Source of the DNA: Maritalea porphyrae
GTDB lineage: Bacteria > Pseudomonadota > Alphaproteobacteria > Rhizobiales > Devosiaceae
Assembly (NCBI RefSeq): GCF_027213965.1
Contig: NZ_JAPWGX010000002.1
Location: 62,001-126,000, forward strand
Length of the DNA: 64,000 bases
Reading direction: 5' to 3'
The translations under genes and the position numbers were made by a program. Of this stretch, positions 18,606-27,939 are shown piece after piece. The notes below the pieces were generated by a model. That model made no database searches and had not been told where the DNA came from. It saw only the letters and a list, made by a program, of their open reading frames with translations. How positions within the stretch are numbered: the stretch's first letter is position 1; each line of letters starts with the position of its first letter.

Positions 18606-19250
18606 TTAAAGTGTGATTATTTGGCCGCCAGATTTGTCTGCATCAAGTTGGTCATGGGTTACTAAAAGTGTGGGTAGATTTTTGATTTTAGCCTGTGCGA
18701 ACACAAACTCGCGCACTTTGTCGCGCAATCCAGAATCAAGTGCGGAAAACGGCTCGTCAAGCAGCAGGGCTTTGGGTTCTGACAACAAAACACGAATTAG
18801 GGCAATGCGGGACTGCTGACCGCCTGAAAGTGTGAGCGGATCACGGTGGCCCAGCTCTGCCATGTTCACAGCGCCCAGGGCCGCGCGCACTTTTTCGCAG
18901 CGCTCCGTTTTGTCGCCTTTGGCTGGCAATCCGAACAGCAAATTCTCTTCAACACTTAGGTGTGGAAACAACAATGGGTCTTGAAACATCAACCCCACTT
19001 TTCGATCCGCAGGGTCAGCATGAGTTATGTCCAAACCGTCTAGCACCACACGCCCCGTATAGCTAAAACTGGGGGGCAAAAAACCAGAAATAAGATTTAG
19101 GAGTGAAGACTTTCCCGATCCTGATGCGCCCATCACCGTGACAACCTCACCCGGTTGAATGGTCACGTTCAGATCAAGCAATTTGCTGCCGTCATGAAAC
19201 AGGCGGACATTCTCTAGGCAGAGGGCATTTTCGGTTTTTGTGTCTGACAT
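18606..19250 (-). CDS. ynjD: ABC transporter ATP-binding protein, YnjD type
   Basis: Cytoplasmic ATPase (214 residues) of a YnjBCD-like importer. Walker A GASGSGKSS, Q-loop FQDPLLFPH, signature LSGGQQSR, Walker B ALLLDEPFSALD and a switch His in LLVTHDQ are all present. Size and order with a double-length permease and a periplasmic protein of about 410 residues match E. coli ynjBCD, which resembles thiamine and spermidine/putrescine-type systems. Its substrate is not established. It is the last gene of the three-gene operon, 2 nt after ynjC. Confidence 0.85.
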   Translation of the reverse strand: MSDTKTENALCLENVRLFHDGSKLLDLNVTIQPGEVVTVMGASGSGKSSLLNLISGFLPPSFSYTGRVVLDGLDITHADPADRKVGLMFQDPLLFPHLSVEENLLFGLPAKGDKTERCEKVRAALGAVNMAELGHRDPLTLSGGQQSRIALIRVLLSEPKALLLDEPFSALDSGLRDKVREFVFAQAKIKNLPTLLVTHDQLDADKSGGQIITL

Positions 19251-19252
19251 AA

Positions 19253-20956
19253 CTACCGAAAGAACTTTCTATTTGGGAACAGGAAACGCGGCAGCAATGT
19301 CGCGCCAACGAAACCGATCGCGGGCAAAAGAGTTTGCACCATTGCATATATGCCTATCAACCGTCGATCGCCCCCCGCGGCAAGTGCAACCGCCTCTGTT
19401 GTGATGGTGGGCACGCGCCCTGCCCCAATGAGTAGCGTTGGGAGATACTGCGCGATGGATATGGCCACGCCCAATGCGCTTGCCAGCAATATTGGTTTCA
19501 TCAGCATGGGCAAGCGCACAAACAATAAAGCTTTGTTCTGCGATGCGCCCAGCGAAGTTGCCACCTGTAAATAACGCAAATCAAAACTTCGGAATGACGC
19601 AGCCATCGAAAGAAACACATAGGGTAAGACAAATATCGTATGTGCCAATGCCACAGGCCAAAAGCTACCGTCGAGCCCATAGCGCACGAGAAACACGGAG
19701 ACGCCAAACAGAAATGCAATTTGCGGCACAATTAGCGGCAAATAGAGAATGCGCATAGCATTTGGGGTAAATTGAATATTATGGCGATACTCATTTTCTA
19801 GGCAAGCGATGGTGAGAACTAGCGAAATCAATGTGGACGTCATGGCAATTGATATTGCATTGACTATGGGCACCCAAAGCGCGCTGGCATTATTGGCCCA
19901 TCTTGAGAGGGTGAAACTGGACGGCAGGGCATTTGGAAAACGCCAAAACCCGGCTATCGACCAAATGGTTAGAACGATCAATGATAAGACGAATATCACC
20001 ACAACGGCACTCATGGCAGTTGTTGCAGTGACGCGAAACCAGCGATCATTCCTGTGGCGTTGGCCATTTATTGCGGCACGGCGCCCGATGTAAGCGATCA
20101 ATGCTTCGCCGATACGCCAAATCAGCAAAGCAACAAGTGTTGCCCCCAATTGCCACACAGCGCCAGCTGCGGCAACGAACCTCATTTCAAGCGCGGGATC
20201 ATTCATCCAATGCAACAATTGGACGGGCAGCATAGGCGGAAAATTTGGCCCCAAAATCAGAGCCACATCAACCACAGATGATGAAAAGGCAATGACAGCG
20301 TATACTGGCAGTCGCATCTGTTTGTATAAAGCAGGAAAGACAACAGTGAACCAGCTCCACACACGGCCATACCCTAGCGAACGTGCAACTTTAAGTCGTT
20401 CATCTACATTGATTTGACTGGACGCGGACAAACCAACCAAGAAAAGGAACGGTATTTCCTTAAGGACCAACCCAATCAGCAGTGCATTGCCCGCTGGGTC
20501 GTTGATAATCAGCCAGTCTGGGGGATGGGAAAAACCGGTTGCCCAAGGCGAGAGCAAACGCATAAGCCAGCCCGATGGTGCAATAAGAAATGCAAAACCA
20601 AATGCTGCCGCGGCGTGAGGCACAGACATAAGCGGGGAAATAAACCGCGTGATACGACGAAAACTGTTGCGCCCCCACTGCGATGCAAAAGAGCTTACTA
20701 CAATGACCAACGAGAGGAATGTGGTGGCCACACCAATCCATATCGACAGTCGAACCGATTGCCAAAATCCCGGCTTATGGGTGACGTCTTGAAGATAGCT
20801 GAATGTGAATTGATCCCCGCCAAGCGACGGAAAGAAACCAAAGGCGGGTAGCAACACACCTGCTAGCCCAGCAATCAAAGGCCCCAAGAGGGCCACAATC
20901 ATGATAACTGGGGCGAAAACAAGTGGATCGCCCCAGCCTTTGGTTTTTGTTTTCAT
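19253..20956 (-). CDS. ynjC: ABC transporter permease, YnjC type (double-length)
   Basis: Integral-membrane protein of 567 residues, a tandem fusion of two permease units, with about twelve hydrophobic helices. Each half has the cytoplasmic coupling loop: EIPFLFLVGLSASSQINVDE with RSLGYGRVWSWF in the first, and LRYLQVATSLGASQNKALLF in the second. This double arrangement is also seen in ThiP and SfuB. Start overlaps the ynjB stop (TAATG). With YnjB and YnjD it forms a complete importer of unknown substrate. Confidence 0.86.
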   Translation of the reverse strand: MKTKTKGWGDPLVFAPVIMIVALLGPLIAGLAGVLLPAFGFFPSLGGDQFTFSYLQDVTHKPGFWQSVRLSIWIGVATTFLSLVIVVSSFASQWGRNSFRRITRFISPLMSVPHAAAAFGFAFLIAPSGWLMRLLSPWATGFSHPPDWLIINDPAGNALLIGLVLKEIPFLFLVGLSASSQINVDERLKVARSLGYGRVWSWFTVVFPALYKQMRLPVYAVIAFSSSVVDVALILGPNFPPMLPVQLLHWMNDPALEMRFVAAAGAVWQLGATLVALLIWRIGEALIAYIGRRAAINGQRHRNDRWFRVTATTAMSAVVVIFVLSLIVLTIWSIAGFWRFPNALPSSFTLSRWANNASALWVPIVNAISIAMTSTLISLVLTIACLENEYRHNIQFTPNAMRILYLPLIVPQIAFLFGVSVFLVRYGLDGSFWPVALAHTIFVLPYVFLSMAASFRSFDLRYLQVATSLGASQNKALLFVRLPMLMKPILLASALGVAISIAQYLPTLLIGAGRVPTITTEAVALAAGGDRRLIGIYAMVQTLLPAIGFVGATLLPRFLFPNRKFFR

Positions 20957-22188
20957 TAGTTAGAACGCACGTGGCGTTTTGCCCACTCTTCCTCAAGCCT
21001 TACCGCCCAGCTTGCGTCTGGCTCCAATAAGGTTGCGCCAAACTCATCTGCGGCCAAAGTTGCAGGCCCACGCGTAAGTGCATCGAACAGCGCTTTGCCT
21101 TCTGCTGGAAGTGAATTCACATCCAGCACCGTGGGGTCACCCCAGATATTCTCATCGGCTTTGCGGGCTTGGGCTTGTGCGGACAACATAAAGTTTGCCA
21201 CAACCATCGCTCCGGCTTTTGCGTTCGCGTTGTAAGGAATGGTGACGAAGTGCGAATTGCCCATTGAGCCATAGTCCAACACAAATGAACGCACCGTTTG
21301 TGGCAATTCTTGCGCGTTGATCGCTGAAGACGCTTCGCCGGGATTAAATGTCATAGCGATGCCAATTTCCCCATCAGCCAGCAAATTTTTCAACTGTGTT
21401 GTATCCGCTGCATAAACTTCGCCCGAACGCCAAAGATTTGGTTTTAGGCGATCAAGATAGGCCCAAAGCGGTGCTGTTACTTCATCAAAATCAGCCTCAA
21501 CCACCGGGGCGCGTAACAGGGATTGATCCGCAATGGTGCCGTAGAGCACCTGCTTGAGGAACGTGGTGCCAATGAAATTGGGCGGCGATGCGTAGGTGAA
21601 GCGACCTGGGTTTTCTTCAACCCATTTCGCCAAAGCTTCTAGGCTTGTTGGCGGCGTTTCAAGCCACGCGCTGTCGTAATAAAACGTGAGCTGCGCCATA
21701 CCCCAAGGGCTTTCTTGACCGTCCACTGGCACTGTAAAATCGTAGGTCAGCGTGGGTTTGCCCGCAACGTCAGCATATTTGTAGTTGGGTAATTGCTCAG
21801 ACCAATTTTGTTCGATCAGCAGGCCTTGGCGTTTCATCGATGCAAAATTCTCGCCATTGATCCAAATAAGATCAACCGATCCGCCCTGATGGCGACCAGC
21901 CGCTTTTTCGGTCAAAACACGGTTCACCGCGTTGGCAGTGTCGTCCAGTTTAACATGATTGAGGGTAACGCCATATTCAGCTTTTACGCGTTCACCAACC
22001 CAAGCGATGTAGGCATTGATGTTTGGTGCCCCACCCCAAGCGTTGAAATAGACTTCTTGGCCATTTGCCGCTTTGACGACGGAAGGCCAATCGGCTGGGT
22101 TGACGTCCTCAGCATATGCCGTTCCGGCCAATATGGCACTTGATGCTAAACTTATTACGGCAAGATTTTTTGCAAGCGTTTTCAACAT
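20956..22188 (-). CDS. ynjB: ABC transporter substrate-binding protein, YnjB type
   Basis: Periplasmic solute-binding protein (410 residues) with a signal peptide ending near GTAYAED. The segment EVYFNAWGGAPNINAYIAWV (with Q before E in the protein) is typical of YnjB-like proteins. GSVDLIWINGENFASMKRQGLL is the conserved ligand-region segment. The family is near iron, thiamine and polyamine binders, but specificity cannot be read. First gene of the ynjBCD operon; an AT-rich 124-bp gap separates it from the CoxG-like gene upstream. Confidence 0.87.
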   Translation of the reverse strand: MLKTLAKNLAVISLASSAILAGTAYAEDVNPADWPSVVKAANGQEVYFNAWGGAPNINAYIAWVGERVKAEYGVTLNHVKLDDTANAVNRVLTEKAAGRHQGGSVDLIWINGENFASMKRQGLLIEQNWSEQLPNYKYADVAGKPTLTYDFTVPVDGQESPWGMAQLTFYYDSAWLETPPTSLEALAKWVEENPGRFTYASPPNFIGTTFLKQVLYGTIADQSLLRAPVVEADFDEVTAPLWAYLDRLKPNLWRSGEVYAADTTQLKNLLADGEIGIAMTFNPGEASSAINAQELPQTVRSFVLDYGSMGNSHFVTIPYNANAKAGAMVVANFMLSAQAQARKADENIWGDPTVLDVNSLPAEGKALFDALTRGPATLAADEFGATLLEPDASWAVRLEEEWAKRHVRSN

Positions 22189-22312
22189 ATTCCCTCAAAA
22201 CCTGTTTGTCACTTTGGCCACAAATGCATTTGCAGTCAAACAAGTGCAAAACACATTGATGTTATAGCAGTGTGAGGGGAAGAATAGAACGCAGCTTAGC
22301 GTCGCATGTTGA

Positions 22313-22780
22313 CTATTCCAGAGAATTAATCGGCGTGGCAGTTGCGCCAAATTGCTCAGCAAAATGCTCGAAGAAACGATCAATCACCTTCTGCGCTGTA
22401 CCGCTGACCAGTTTGGAGCCGATTTTTTCAATGGAACCTGACACTTCGCCATAAGCGGTAAACTTAAGCGTTGACCCTTCACCGTGATCATCCAACTCAA
22501 TGTCAGCGAACCCTTTTGCCAAACCCAAAAGGCCGCCACGCCCCTGCCCAGAAAGCGTATAACTGCGCGCAGGATCCACATTTGATAAGGACAGGTCACC
22601 GACGAATTTTGGTTTAGCAACACCCAAATTGACCTTAATCGTGGCTTCAAGACTTTTGTCATCGACCCACTCGATATGGTGGCACCCCGGAATACAGGCC
22701 TTAAGGGTTTTCGTGTCATTTAGCGCATTCCAGACCGCTTCGCGCGGCGCTGAAATGATGTAATGTCCAACAAATTTCAT
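22313..22780 (-). CDS. CoxG-like SRPBCC-domain protein
   Basis: 155-residue START/SRPBCC-fold protein of the CoxG (carbon monoxide dehydrogenase subunit G) family. Typical elements are the N-terminal APREAVWNALNDTKTLKACIPG and the mid-segment VDPARSYTLSGQGRGGLLG. A hydrophobic C-terminal stretch is lacking. In CO oxidisers CoxG helps anchor or mature the dehydrogenase, but no cox or xanthine-dehydrogenase genes lie nearby, so its partner is unknown. It is divergent from the three-gene unknown operon, with 144 bp between starts. Confidence 0.85.
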   Translation of the reverse strand: MKFVGHYIISAPREAVWNALNDTKTLKACIPGCHHIEWVDDKSLEATIKVNLGVAKPKFVGDLSLSNVDPARSYTLSGQGRGGLLGLAKGFADIELDDHGEGSTLKFTAYGEVSGSIEKIGSKLVSGTAQKVIDRFFEHFAEQFGATATPINSLE

Positions 22781-22924
22781 GGAAACCCTTTACCTTGAGC
22801 GAGAATGACACAATATCACAAACACATGGTAACATGGTTGCAAGCTGTCAATCGTTAGCTGTAAAAAGCTTACAAGGCAAAAATTTAGCGGCGTAAAGGC
22901 CACAAACTTCGGGGAAGTATCATC

Positions 22925-24109
22925 ATGTCAACTGAACTTGCTGAAAAGCCATTGCAATATTTGGACAAAGCAATGGGCGCAATTCGCGAAATGGGTCTAT
23001 GGCCTGAAAATGTTGAAGAAGCACCAATAACTGCGCTGTTGGAACAAATTACAGAGCTAGACGAAACCCGCGTAATTCTAATTGGTCGCACCCTCAACCA
23101 GGCCAGCATTTTCAATGAAGTGGTGCGTGAGCAAATTGCTGCCATGAGCATTGGCGAACGTTACGAAGACATCACCAAAGGATTCGATAGCATTCGCGAC
23201 GATGCAAAAGGCATGGTTGACCAGCTTGCCGATGGTAAATTGGATATGCTTGAACGTGCATCCAATGTTTGGATGAAAGTGACGCGCGGCGATATCCCCG
23301 CACGGTTTGATAAAATCCGCACGATTTATCTTGATGTGACAAAAGACACAAAAGACCAAATTGACCGCGAACATACGATTTTGGAAGCCTATCGCGATTT
23401 CCGCGGCGCGCTGAAACAGTCTGAAGTTATGGCTTTGGAAGTGTTTGAAAAAGCTGAAGTACACTTGCAAGAACGCAAAGACGCACTGTCGGCAGCGACC
23501 ACAGAGCTTGAGAACTTTGCTGATGGCACGCCAGCGGATCGGGCACGTTTAGAAATGGCCCGCGACGAACGTTTGCGGGAAATGCAAAATGAAGAGCGTC
23601 GCTACCAGATCGCAAAAGATCTTTCAGACAATCTGACTATTTCTTACAACACGTCAGAAGTTGTGATGGCCCGTTTGGCACAAACTACAAACGCCAAAGA
23701 GCGTGTGTATCAGCAGTCAATTTCATTCTTCTCAACAAACGAGACGGTTTTGACCGCATTGAGCGCGTCCTTCACGGGTCTATTTGGTTTGCACGAGAGC
23801 ACCGAAACACTGAACGCAATGAAGGAAGGCATGTCAAAAAGCCTTGAAACATTGGCGGACATTGGGGACACGGTACAAGAAGAAGCGCTTAAAGCGGGTT
23901 ACGGCCCAACCATTCGCGCCGACGCCGTTATGAAATTGGTCGATAGTGTTGTGAACTTCCAAGAGAAGTCACGTTCCATCATCAACGAAATGCGCGAGCA
24001 GTCTACCCGAAATTCAGCTGAAATTCGTGATGCTGTTGAAGATGGAAAGCAGCGGTTGTCAAAACTGGCGGCTGAAGGCAACACCATTTTGCTTGAGCAA
24101 AAAGGCTAG
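22925..24109 (+). CDS. Helical coiled-coil protein of unknown function (possibly TelA-like), first gene of an unknown operon
   Basis: A 394-residue, highly charged, mostly helical cytoplasmic protein with no signal peptide or membrane segment. Residues 1-60 hold a conserved-looking start (LQYLDKAMGAIREMGLWPENVEEAP). Residues 60-270 are long helices rich in Glu, Lys and Arg. The C-terminal part has repeated helical segments (ADAVMKLVDSVVNFQEKSRSI). The overall layout recalls toxic-anion-resistance protein TelA, but I see no decisive motif, so this is a weak suggestion. It is followed after 52 nt by a gene for a membrane-anchored protein and then by a coiled-coil protein, forming a conserved-looking trio. 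Confidence 0.7.
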   Translation: MSTELAEKPLQYLDKAMGAIREMGLWPENVEEAPITALLEQITELDETRVILIGRTLNQASIFNEVVREQIAAMSIGERYEDITKGFDSIRDDAKGMVDQLADGKLDMLERASNVWMKVTRGDIPARFDKIRTIYLDVTKDTKDQIDREHTILEAYRDFRGALKQSEVMALEVFEKAEVHLQERKDALSAATTELENFADGTPADRARLEMARDERLREMQNEERRYQIAKDLSDNLTISYNTSEVVMARLAQTTNAKERVYQQSISFFSTNETVLTALSASFTGLFGLHESTETLNAMKEGMSKSLETLADIGDTVQEEALKAGYGPTIRADAVMKLVDSVVNFQEKSRSIINEMREQSTRNSAEIRDAVEDGKQRLSKLAAEGNTILLEQKG

Positions 24110-24161
24110 CGCCAATACGGTCCGGTACGCATGATCGCAAAATCATATTGAGTTGAGCTGA

Positions 24162-25100
24162 ATGACGACAACGAGAACGAAAAAGGCGGCCCCACTTGAT
24201 GAAGTGATGCTGGCAATGGATGTGGTGGATACACTGCGCCATAGCGAAAACTTAGTGGCCCGTGAATTGGGCGAAGAAGATCGTGCCAGTGCGCTGATGG
24301 AGCGCTTACGTGAGGTCTATCGTCAGCAAGGCATTGATGTGCCGGACCGAATTTTGCGTGAAGGGGTTTCCGCGCTAAATGAAGCGCGGTTTGCCTATTC
24401 ACCACCAACTGGTGGTTTGGGCTATTTTTTGGCCCGCCTTTATGTGTCGCGGCGACATTGGGGCAAGCAAGCCTTATTTGTTGTATTGGCCGCCCTCATT
24501 GGAGTTGTCGGCTATAATTTCGCCTATAAGCCTTATGTTGCCGGTCAGGCCCAAGCATCGATTGAACGGGTGCAAGTTGAATTGCCCGCTCAGATGGACG
24601 AATTGCTCGCTCAAATAACTTCAGTTGCAAAGGTTGAAAGCGCTGTGGTTTCTGCAACTGAAACTGTTGAGCGTGGCAAGGCGGCGGCAGCAGCTTCCGA
24701 TCTGCAACGCGCCGAAAAGGCGGTTGCAGATTTGTCAACGACACTCACCCAACTTCAGGGTGAATATCGATTGCAGATCGTCAATCGGGAAGGCTCAGAT
24801 ACCGGTGTTTGGACCTACCCCGATGTCAATGAAAATACCCGAAACTATTACATCATTGTAGAAGCTATCGGCACCGATGGAGAGACACAGGTCCAATCTA
24901 TCGTCAACGAGGAGACTGGACAGGCCGAGCAGGTCAGCCAATGGGGCGTGCGTGTTTCTGAGGTGGTATTTAATGGCGTTCGAGATGACAAATTGGACGA
25001 CGGCATTGTCCAAAACAACATTATGGGCCTTAAGCAATATGGCTATATGGACGTTGACTATGTGCTTCCAGTTTTGGGCGGTGAAATAACACAATGGTAA
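24162..25100 (+). CDS. Membrane-anchored unknown protein (DUF6384-like)
   Basis: A 312-residue protein. The first 100 residues are a soluble helical domain with MDVVDTLRHSENLVARELG and the segment REGVSALNEARFAYSPP. One transmembrane helix follows at about residues 108-125 (ALFVVLAALIGVVGYNFAY). Then comes a coiled coil (about 135-205), and a C-terminal domain with probable beta structure (YYIIVEAIGTDGETQVQSIV). I associate the N-terminal part with the family called DUF6384, from memory. The likely topology is a cytoplasmic N-domain and an exported C-domain. The stop overlaps the start of the next gene by 7 nt, indicating coupled translation. Confidence 0.75.
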   Translation: MTTTRTKKAAPLDEVMLAMDVVDTLRHSENLVARELGEEDRASALMERLREVYRQQGIDVPDRILREGVSALNEARFAYSPPTGGLGYFLARLYVSRRHWGKQALFVVLAALIGVVGYNFAYKPYVAGQAQASIERVQVELPAQMDELLAQITSVAKVESAVVSATETVERGKAAAAASDLQRAEKAVADLSTTLTQLQGEYRLQIVNREGSDTGVWTYPDVNENTRNYYIIVEAIGTDGETQVQSIVNEETGQAEQVSQWGVRVSEVVFNGVRDDKLDDGIVQNNIMGLKQYGYMDVDYVLPVLGGEITQW

Positions 25101-26575
25101 GACGCAACAAAAAAATCTCTGGCCCCGAAGCCTTGCGCTCACTAGACCGCGCACTGGACGACATTCGGCGCGAAGAAAAACAAATGACGCGGCTTTCCGC
25201 CGATGCCGCATCACGCATTGGTCGATTGCGCGAGATTGAGGCAGAGCAGTTTATAGCTCTGGCTGAATTGCGCCTAGACCCTGCACGCAAGACTGAAATT
25301 ACTGGCGAAATCTCTCGTGCTGAAAAGCAAGCCCGCTCGATCCTTGAAGCGCACGAAGGGCAGTATAATGAACTTGGGACGCGGCTTGATGAGATTGATG
25401 GCGAGATCAAATCAATCCTTGCTGAACGCGCAAAAGCACAAGCCGTCTACGAAAAGGCTGAAGCAGAACTGGATGCCTTGAGTGGCGCGGTTTTCAAAGG
25501 ACTTAAGACGGACGAAAAATATCAAGCTCAATTGGCTAGTTCCAATGAGGCGAAAAGCATTGCCGAGCATGCACTAAAGAAAACCGAAGTTGCCGAAAAG
25601 GATCGCGATGAAAAGGGCAAGCCCTATCGCGAAGACCCTTTGTTTATGTACCTTTGGGAAACAGGTTTTGGCACCAGCGCATATGGCGGCAATAATCTGG
25701 TGCGCTATTTTGACAAAATGATCGCCAAGATGATCCGCTATCATGACGCAAAGCCAAACTTCTCCATTCTCAATGAAATCCCCATGCGCTTGCGCGAACA
25801 TGCAGAGCGTTTGCTTGAGGATGCTGACACGGAGCACGCAAAGCTTAAAAAGCTTGAAGACAAAGCATTTGATGCTGCGGGTGGAAAAGCCTATCGGCTG
25901 AATTCTGAAAAAGCTGAAAAGGAAATCGCCGCAATTGACGAAGCACAGGTGCGGCTTGAGGATGAGCGCGACGAATTGGCCCGCAAGCACACCAAATTGT
26001 CTGATGGTGGCGACAGCGCCTATCGCGAAGCAGTGGAAACGCTGACAGAAGGCTTGCAACGCGAAACCATTTCTGAGCTTTACGACGCGGCCCGACAAAC
26101 TTCCAGTCGCGAGGATGATTTGATCATTCGCAAAATTGACGCTGTCCGCGCAGAGATTTTGGAGCAGGATGACGATATCAACGAAGCCAAGGTCCGCCTG
26201 AAAACACTAGCTGCGCGCCGTCGCGAACTGGAAGATATCGAGTGGGAGTTCAAAAAATCGAACTTTGACGACCCACGCATGAAGTTTGACGATGATTTGG
26301 TTGAAGACATGCTTGGTGAGTTTTTGAAGGGCGCTATTACCGCTGCCGGCTATTGGGGACAATGGCAAGATGCACAACGCGGGTCTGGGTATACCCCGCG
26401 CTCGAGTAGCAGCAAGAATGAACGCTCAAAATCCGGTCCTTGGAGCAAAGGCAATTTGGATTTTGGATCATTTGGCACCCCCAGCAGCGATTTTTCGCGT
26501 CCACGCGGTTCTTCCCGTCAGGGGTCAAAAGGCACACGCAAACATGGTAATTTCAAAACTGGCGGTAAGTTCTAA
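25094..26575 (+). CDS. Coiled-coil protein of unknown function with Ser/Gly/Arg-rich tail
   Basis: A 493-residue charged protein. Residues 1-165 and 235-405 are predicted coiled coils (heptad-like Glu/Ala/Leu/Arg patterns). Between them lies a short conserved-looking segment around YLWETGFGTSAYGGNN. From about residue 430 the tail is low-complexity, rich in Ser, Gly, Lys and Arg, and positively charged; it could bind nucleic acid or membrane phosphates. There is no signal peptide or membrane segment. It overlaps the preceding membrane-protein gene by 7 nt. I recognise no family and assign no function beyond a structural or scaffold guess. Confidence 0.72.
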   Translation: MVRRNKKISGPEALRSLDRALDDIRREEKQMTRLSADAASRIGRLREIEAEQFIALAELRLDPARKTEITGEISRAEKQARSILEAHEGQYNELGTRLDEIDGEIKSILAERAKAQAVYEKAEAELDALSGAVFKGLKTDEKYQAQLASSNEAKSIAEHALKKTEVAEKDRDEKGKPYREDPLFMYLWETGFGTSAYGGNNLVRYFDKMIAKMIRYHDAKPNFSILNEIPMRLREHAERLLEDADTEHAKLKKLEDKAFDAAGGKAYRLNSEKAEKEIAAIDEAQVRLEDERDELARKHTKLSDGGDSAYREAVETLTEGLQRETISELYDAARQTSSREDDLIIRKIDAVRAEILEQDDDINEAKVRLKTLAARRRELEDIEWEFKKSNFDDPRMKFDDDLVEDMLGEFLKGAITAAGYWGQWQDAQRGSGYTPRSSSSKNERSKSGPWSKGNLDFGSFGTPSSDFSRPRGSSRQGSKGTRKHGNFKTGGKF

Positions 26576-26589
26576 AACCTAGAGGCTCT

Positions 26590-27360
26590 ATGAGTACAGT
26601 CCACCAAAGTGCCGCAAAAGGCTATCAATCCGCAGCCGATAAATATCAGCGTGGACGGCCCGATTATGCACCACAGGTTTTTACGTGGTTGCGCGACAAA
26701 TTGGGGGCTGAGCCAAACTCTATTGTGGTTGATTTAGGTGCAGGCACCGGCAAATTCACCAAGCGTATATGTGACATTTCAGAACACGTAATCGCAGTTG
26801 ATCCAGTTGATGCAATGCGCGAGAAGTTGGCCGCAGATTTGCCGCAAGTTGAGGTGATCAAGGGCACCGCCGACAAAATGCCTTTGGATGATGACAGCAT
26901 TGATATTCTTGTTTGTTCGCAGTCGTTTCACTGGTTCGCCTCATCAGCAGCAGTTGCAGAAATTCACCGGATCCTAAAACCAGGCGGGCGGTTTGGACTG
27001 GTGTGGAATGTGCGCGATGAACGAACAGATTGGGTGGCAGAACTCACCAAGATCATTACCCCTTACGAGGGTGATGCACCACGCTATTATAAAGGCGACT
27101 GGCGAGAACCGTTTCCGGCCCCCGGATTTGGTTTGTTAGAAGAAACCCGTTTTGTGAACGCTCATATTGGCACCCCAGAAGACGTGATCTTCAATCGGTT
27201 CATGTCGGTCAGTTTTATTGCAGCGCAGGATGAGACGACCCGCGCTGACATTGAAGGGCAAATCCGCAATTTGATCACCACGCACCCAGCGCTAATGGGG
27301 AAATCCGAAGTGGTTTTTCCCTATGTCACCGAGTGCTTTTGGTGTGTCAAAGAGGGCTAA
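26590..27360 (+). CDS. Class I SAM-dependent methyltransferase
   Basis: Cytoplasmic 256-residue methyltransferase with the SAM-binding motif I VVDLGAGTGKFTK, the acidic motif IAVDPVDAM, and motif IV DILVCSQSFHWF typical of the UbiE/Methyltransf_11 group. FHWF and HRILKPGGRFGLVWNVRDER suggest a yeast-Tam/Crg1-like small-molecule methyltransferase; the substrate is not identifiable. It begins 14 nt after the coiled-coil gene, so it may be cotranscribed with the unknown trio. It ends convergently with the lipoprotein gene, with a 4-nt overlap of stop codons. Confidence 0.88.
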   Translation: MSTVHQSAAKGYQSAADKYQRGRPDYAPQVFTWLRDKLGAEPNSIVVDLGAGTGKFTKRICDISEHVIAVDPVDAMREKLAADLPQVEVIKGTADKMPLDDDSIDILVCSQSFHWFASSAAVAEIHRILKPGGRFGLVWNVRDERTDWVAELTKIITPYEGDAPRYYKGDWREPFPAPGFGLLEETRFVNAHIGTPEDVIFNRFMSVSFIAAQDETTRADIEGQIRNLITTHPALMGKSEVVFPYVTECFWCVKEG

Positions 27361-27935
27361 CAGTCGCGAACGTGCTTGGCTTTTAACTGTTTCATGAGAT
27401 CTTGCACCGACATATTGTCGACCAATGTGAGCAACTCAACGTCCGATGCGCGTGCCATATACACTGTAAATTTTTCCTGCGCGTATTCGAACTGCTCGGT
27501 TTTGCAAAAATCCGGAGACAATCCGATCGTTAGCGAAGCGCCTTTTGTGTTTTTCGACTTCATGTCGCGCAAGAGGACTTGGAATTCAACGAGTTCCTCC
27601 TTTGCCTTTTCAGAAAAACCAAATAAATTGAGAACCTTGCCTTTGTGCTGCGGCACTTTGGTGAGCGACAATTCTGAAGCGTCCAGGCGCACGATTGCGA
27701 AATCGTGAATTGAAGGCTCTTCGCCCGCCAGTTGCACGGTCATCGTGAATTTTGATGTCTCTGGCTGGGCATTGAGCTGCGGGGTCGCCTCAACACCAAA
27801 AACCATATTTGCGATATCAGCCTCAAGTGGATCAAAGTCTGACATGGCGTGCATGGTTTTGATTGTGGAGAGCGAGACGCATGCACCCACGAGCATTGTG
27901 ATGGATAGTGCTGCAAAAAACTTCAAGTAAGACAT
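27357..27935 (-). CDS. Predicted lipoprotein of unknown function
   Basis: 192-residue exported protein. The signal sequence ends in the lipobox LVGAC (cysteine at residue 19), so it should be lipid-anchored in the outer or inner membrane. The mature part is mixed and slightly acidic, ending in DC. No family is recognised. Its start is only 5 bp downstream of the terminator stem of the edd operon. Its promoter must therefore lie over or above that hairpin, or expression relies on read-through. The protein looks real from its signal peptide and good amino-acid composition. Confidence 0.7.
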   Translation of the reverse strand: MSYLKFFAALSITMLVGACVSLSTIKTMHAMSDFDPLEADIANMVFGVEATPQLNAQPETSKFTMTVQLAGEEPSIHDFAIVRLDASELSLTKVPQHKGKVLNLFGFSEKAKEELVEFQVLLRDMKSKNTKGASLTIGLSPDFCKTEQFEYAQEKFTVYMARASDVELLTLVDNMSVQDLMKQLKAKHVRDC

Positions 27936-27939
27936 TAAT

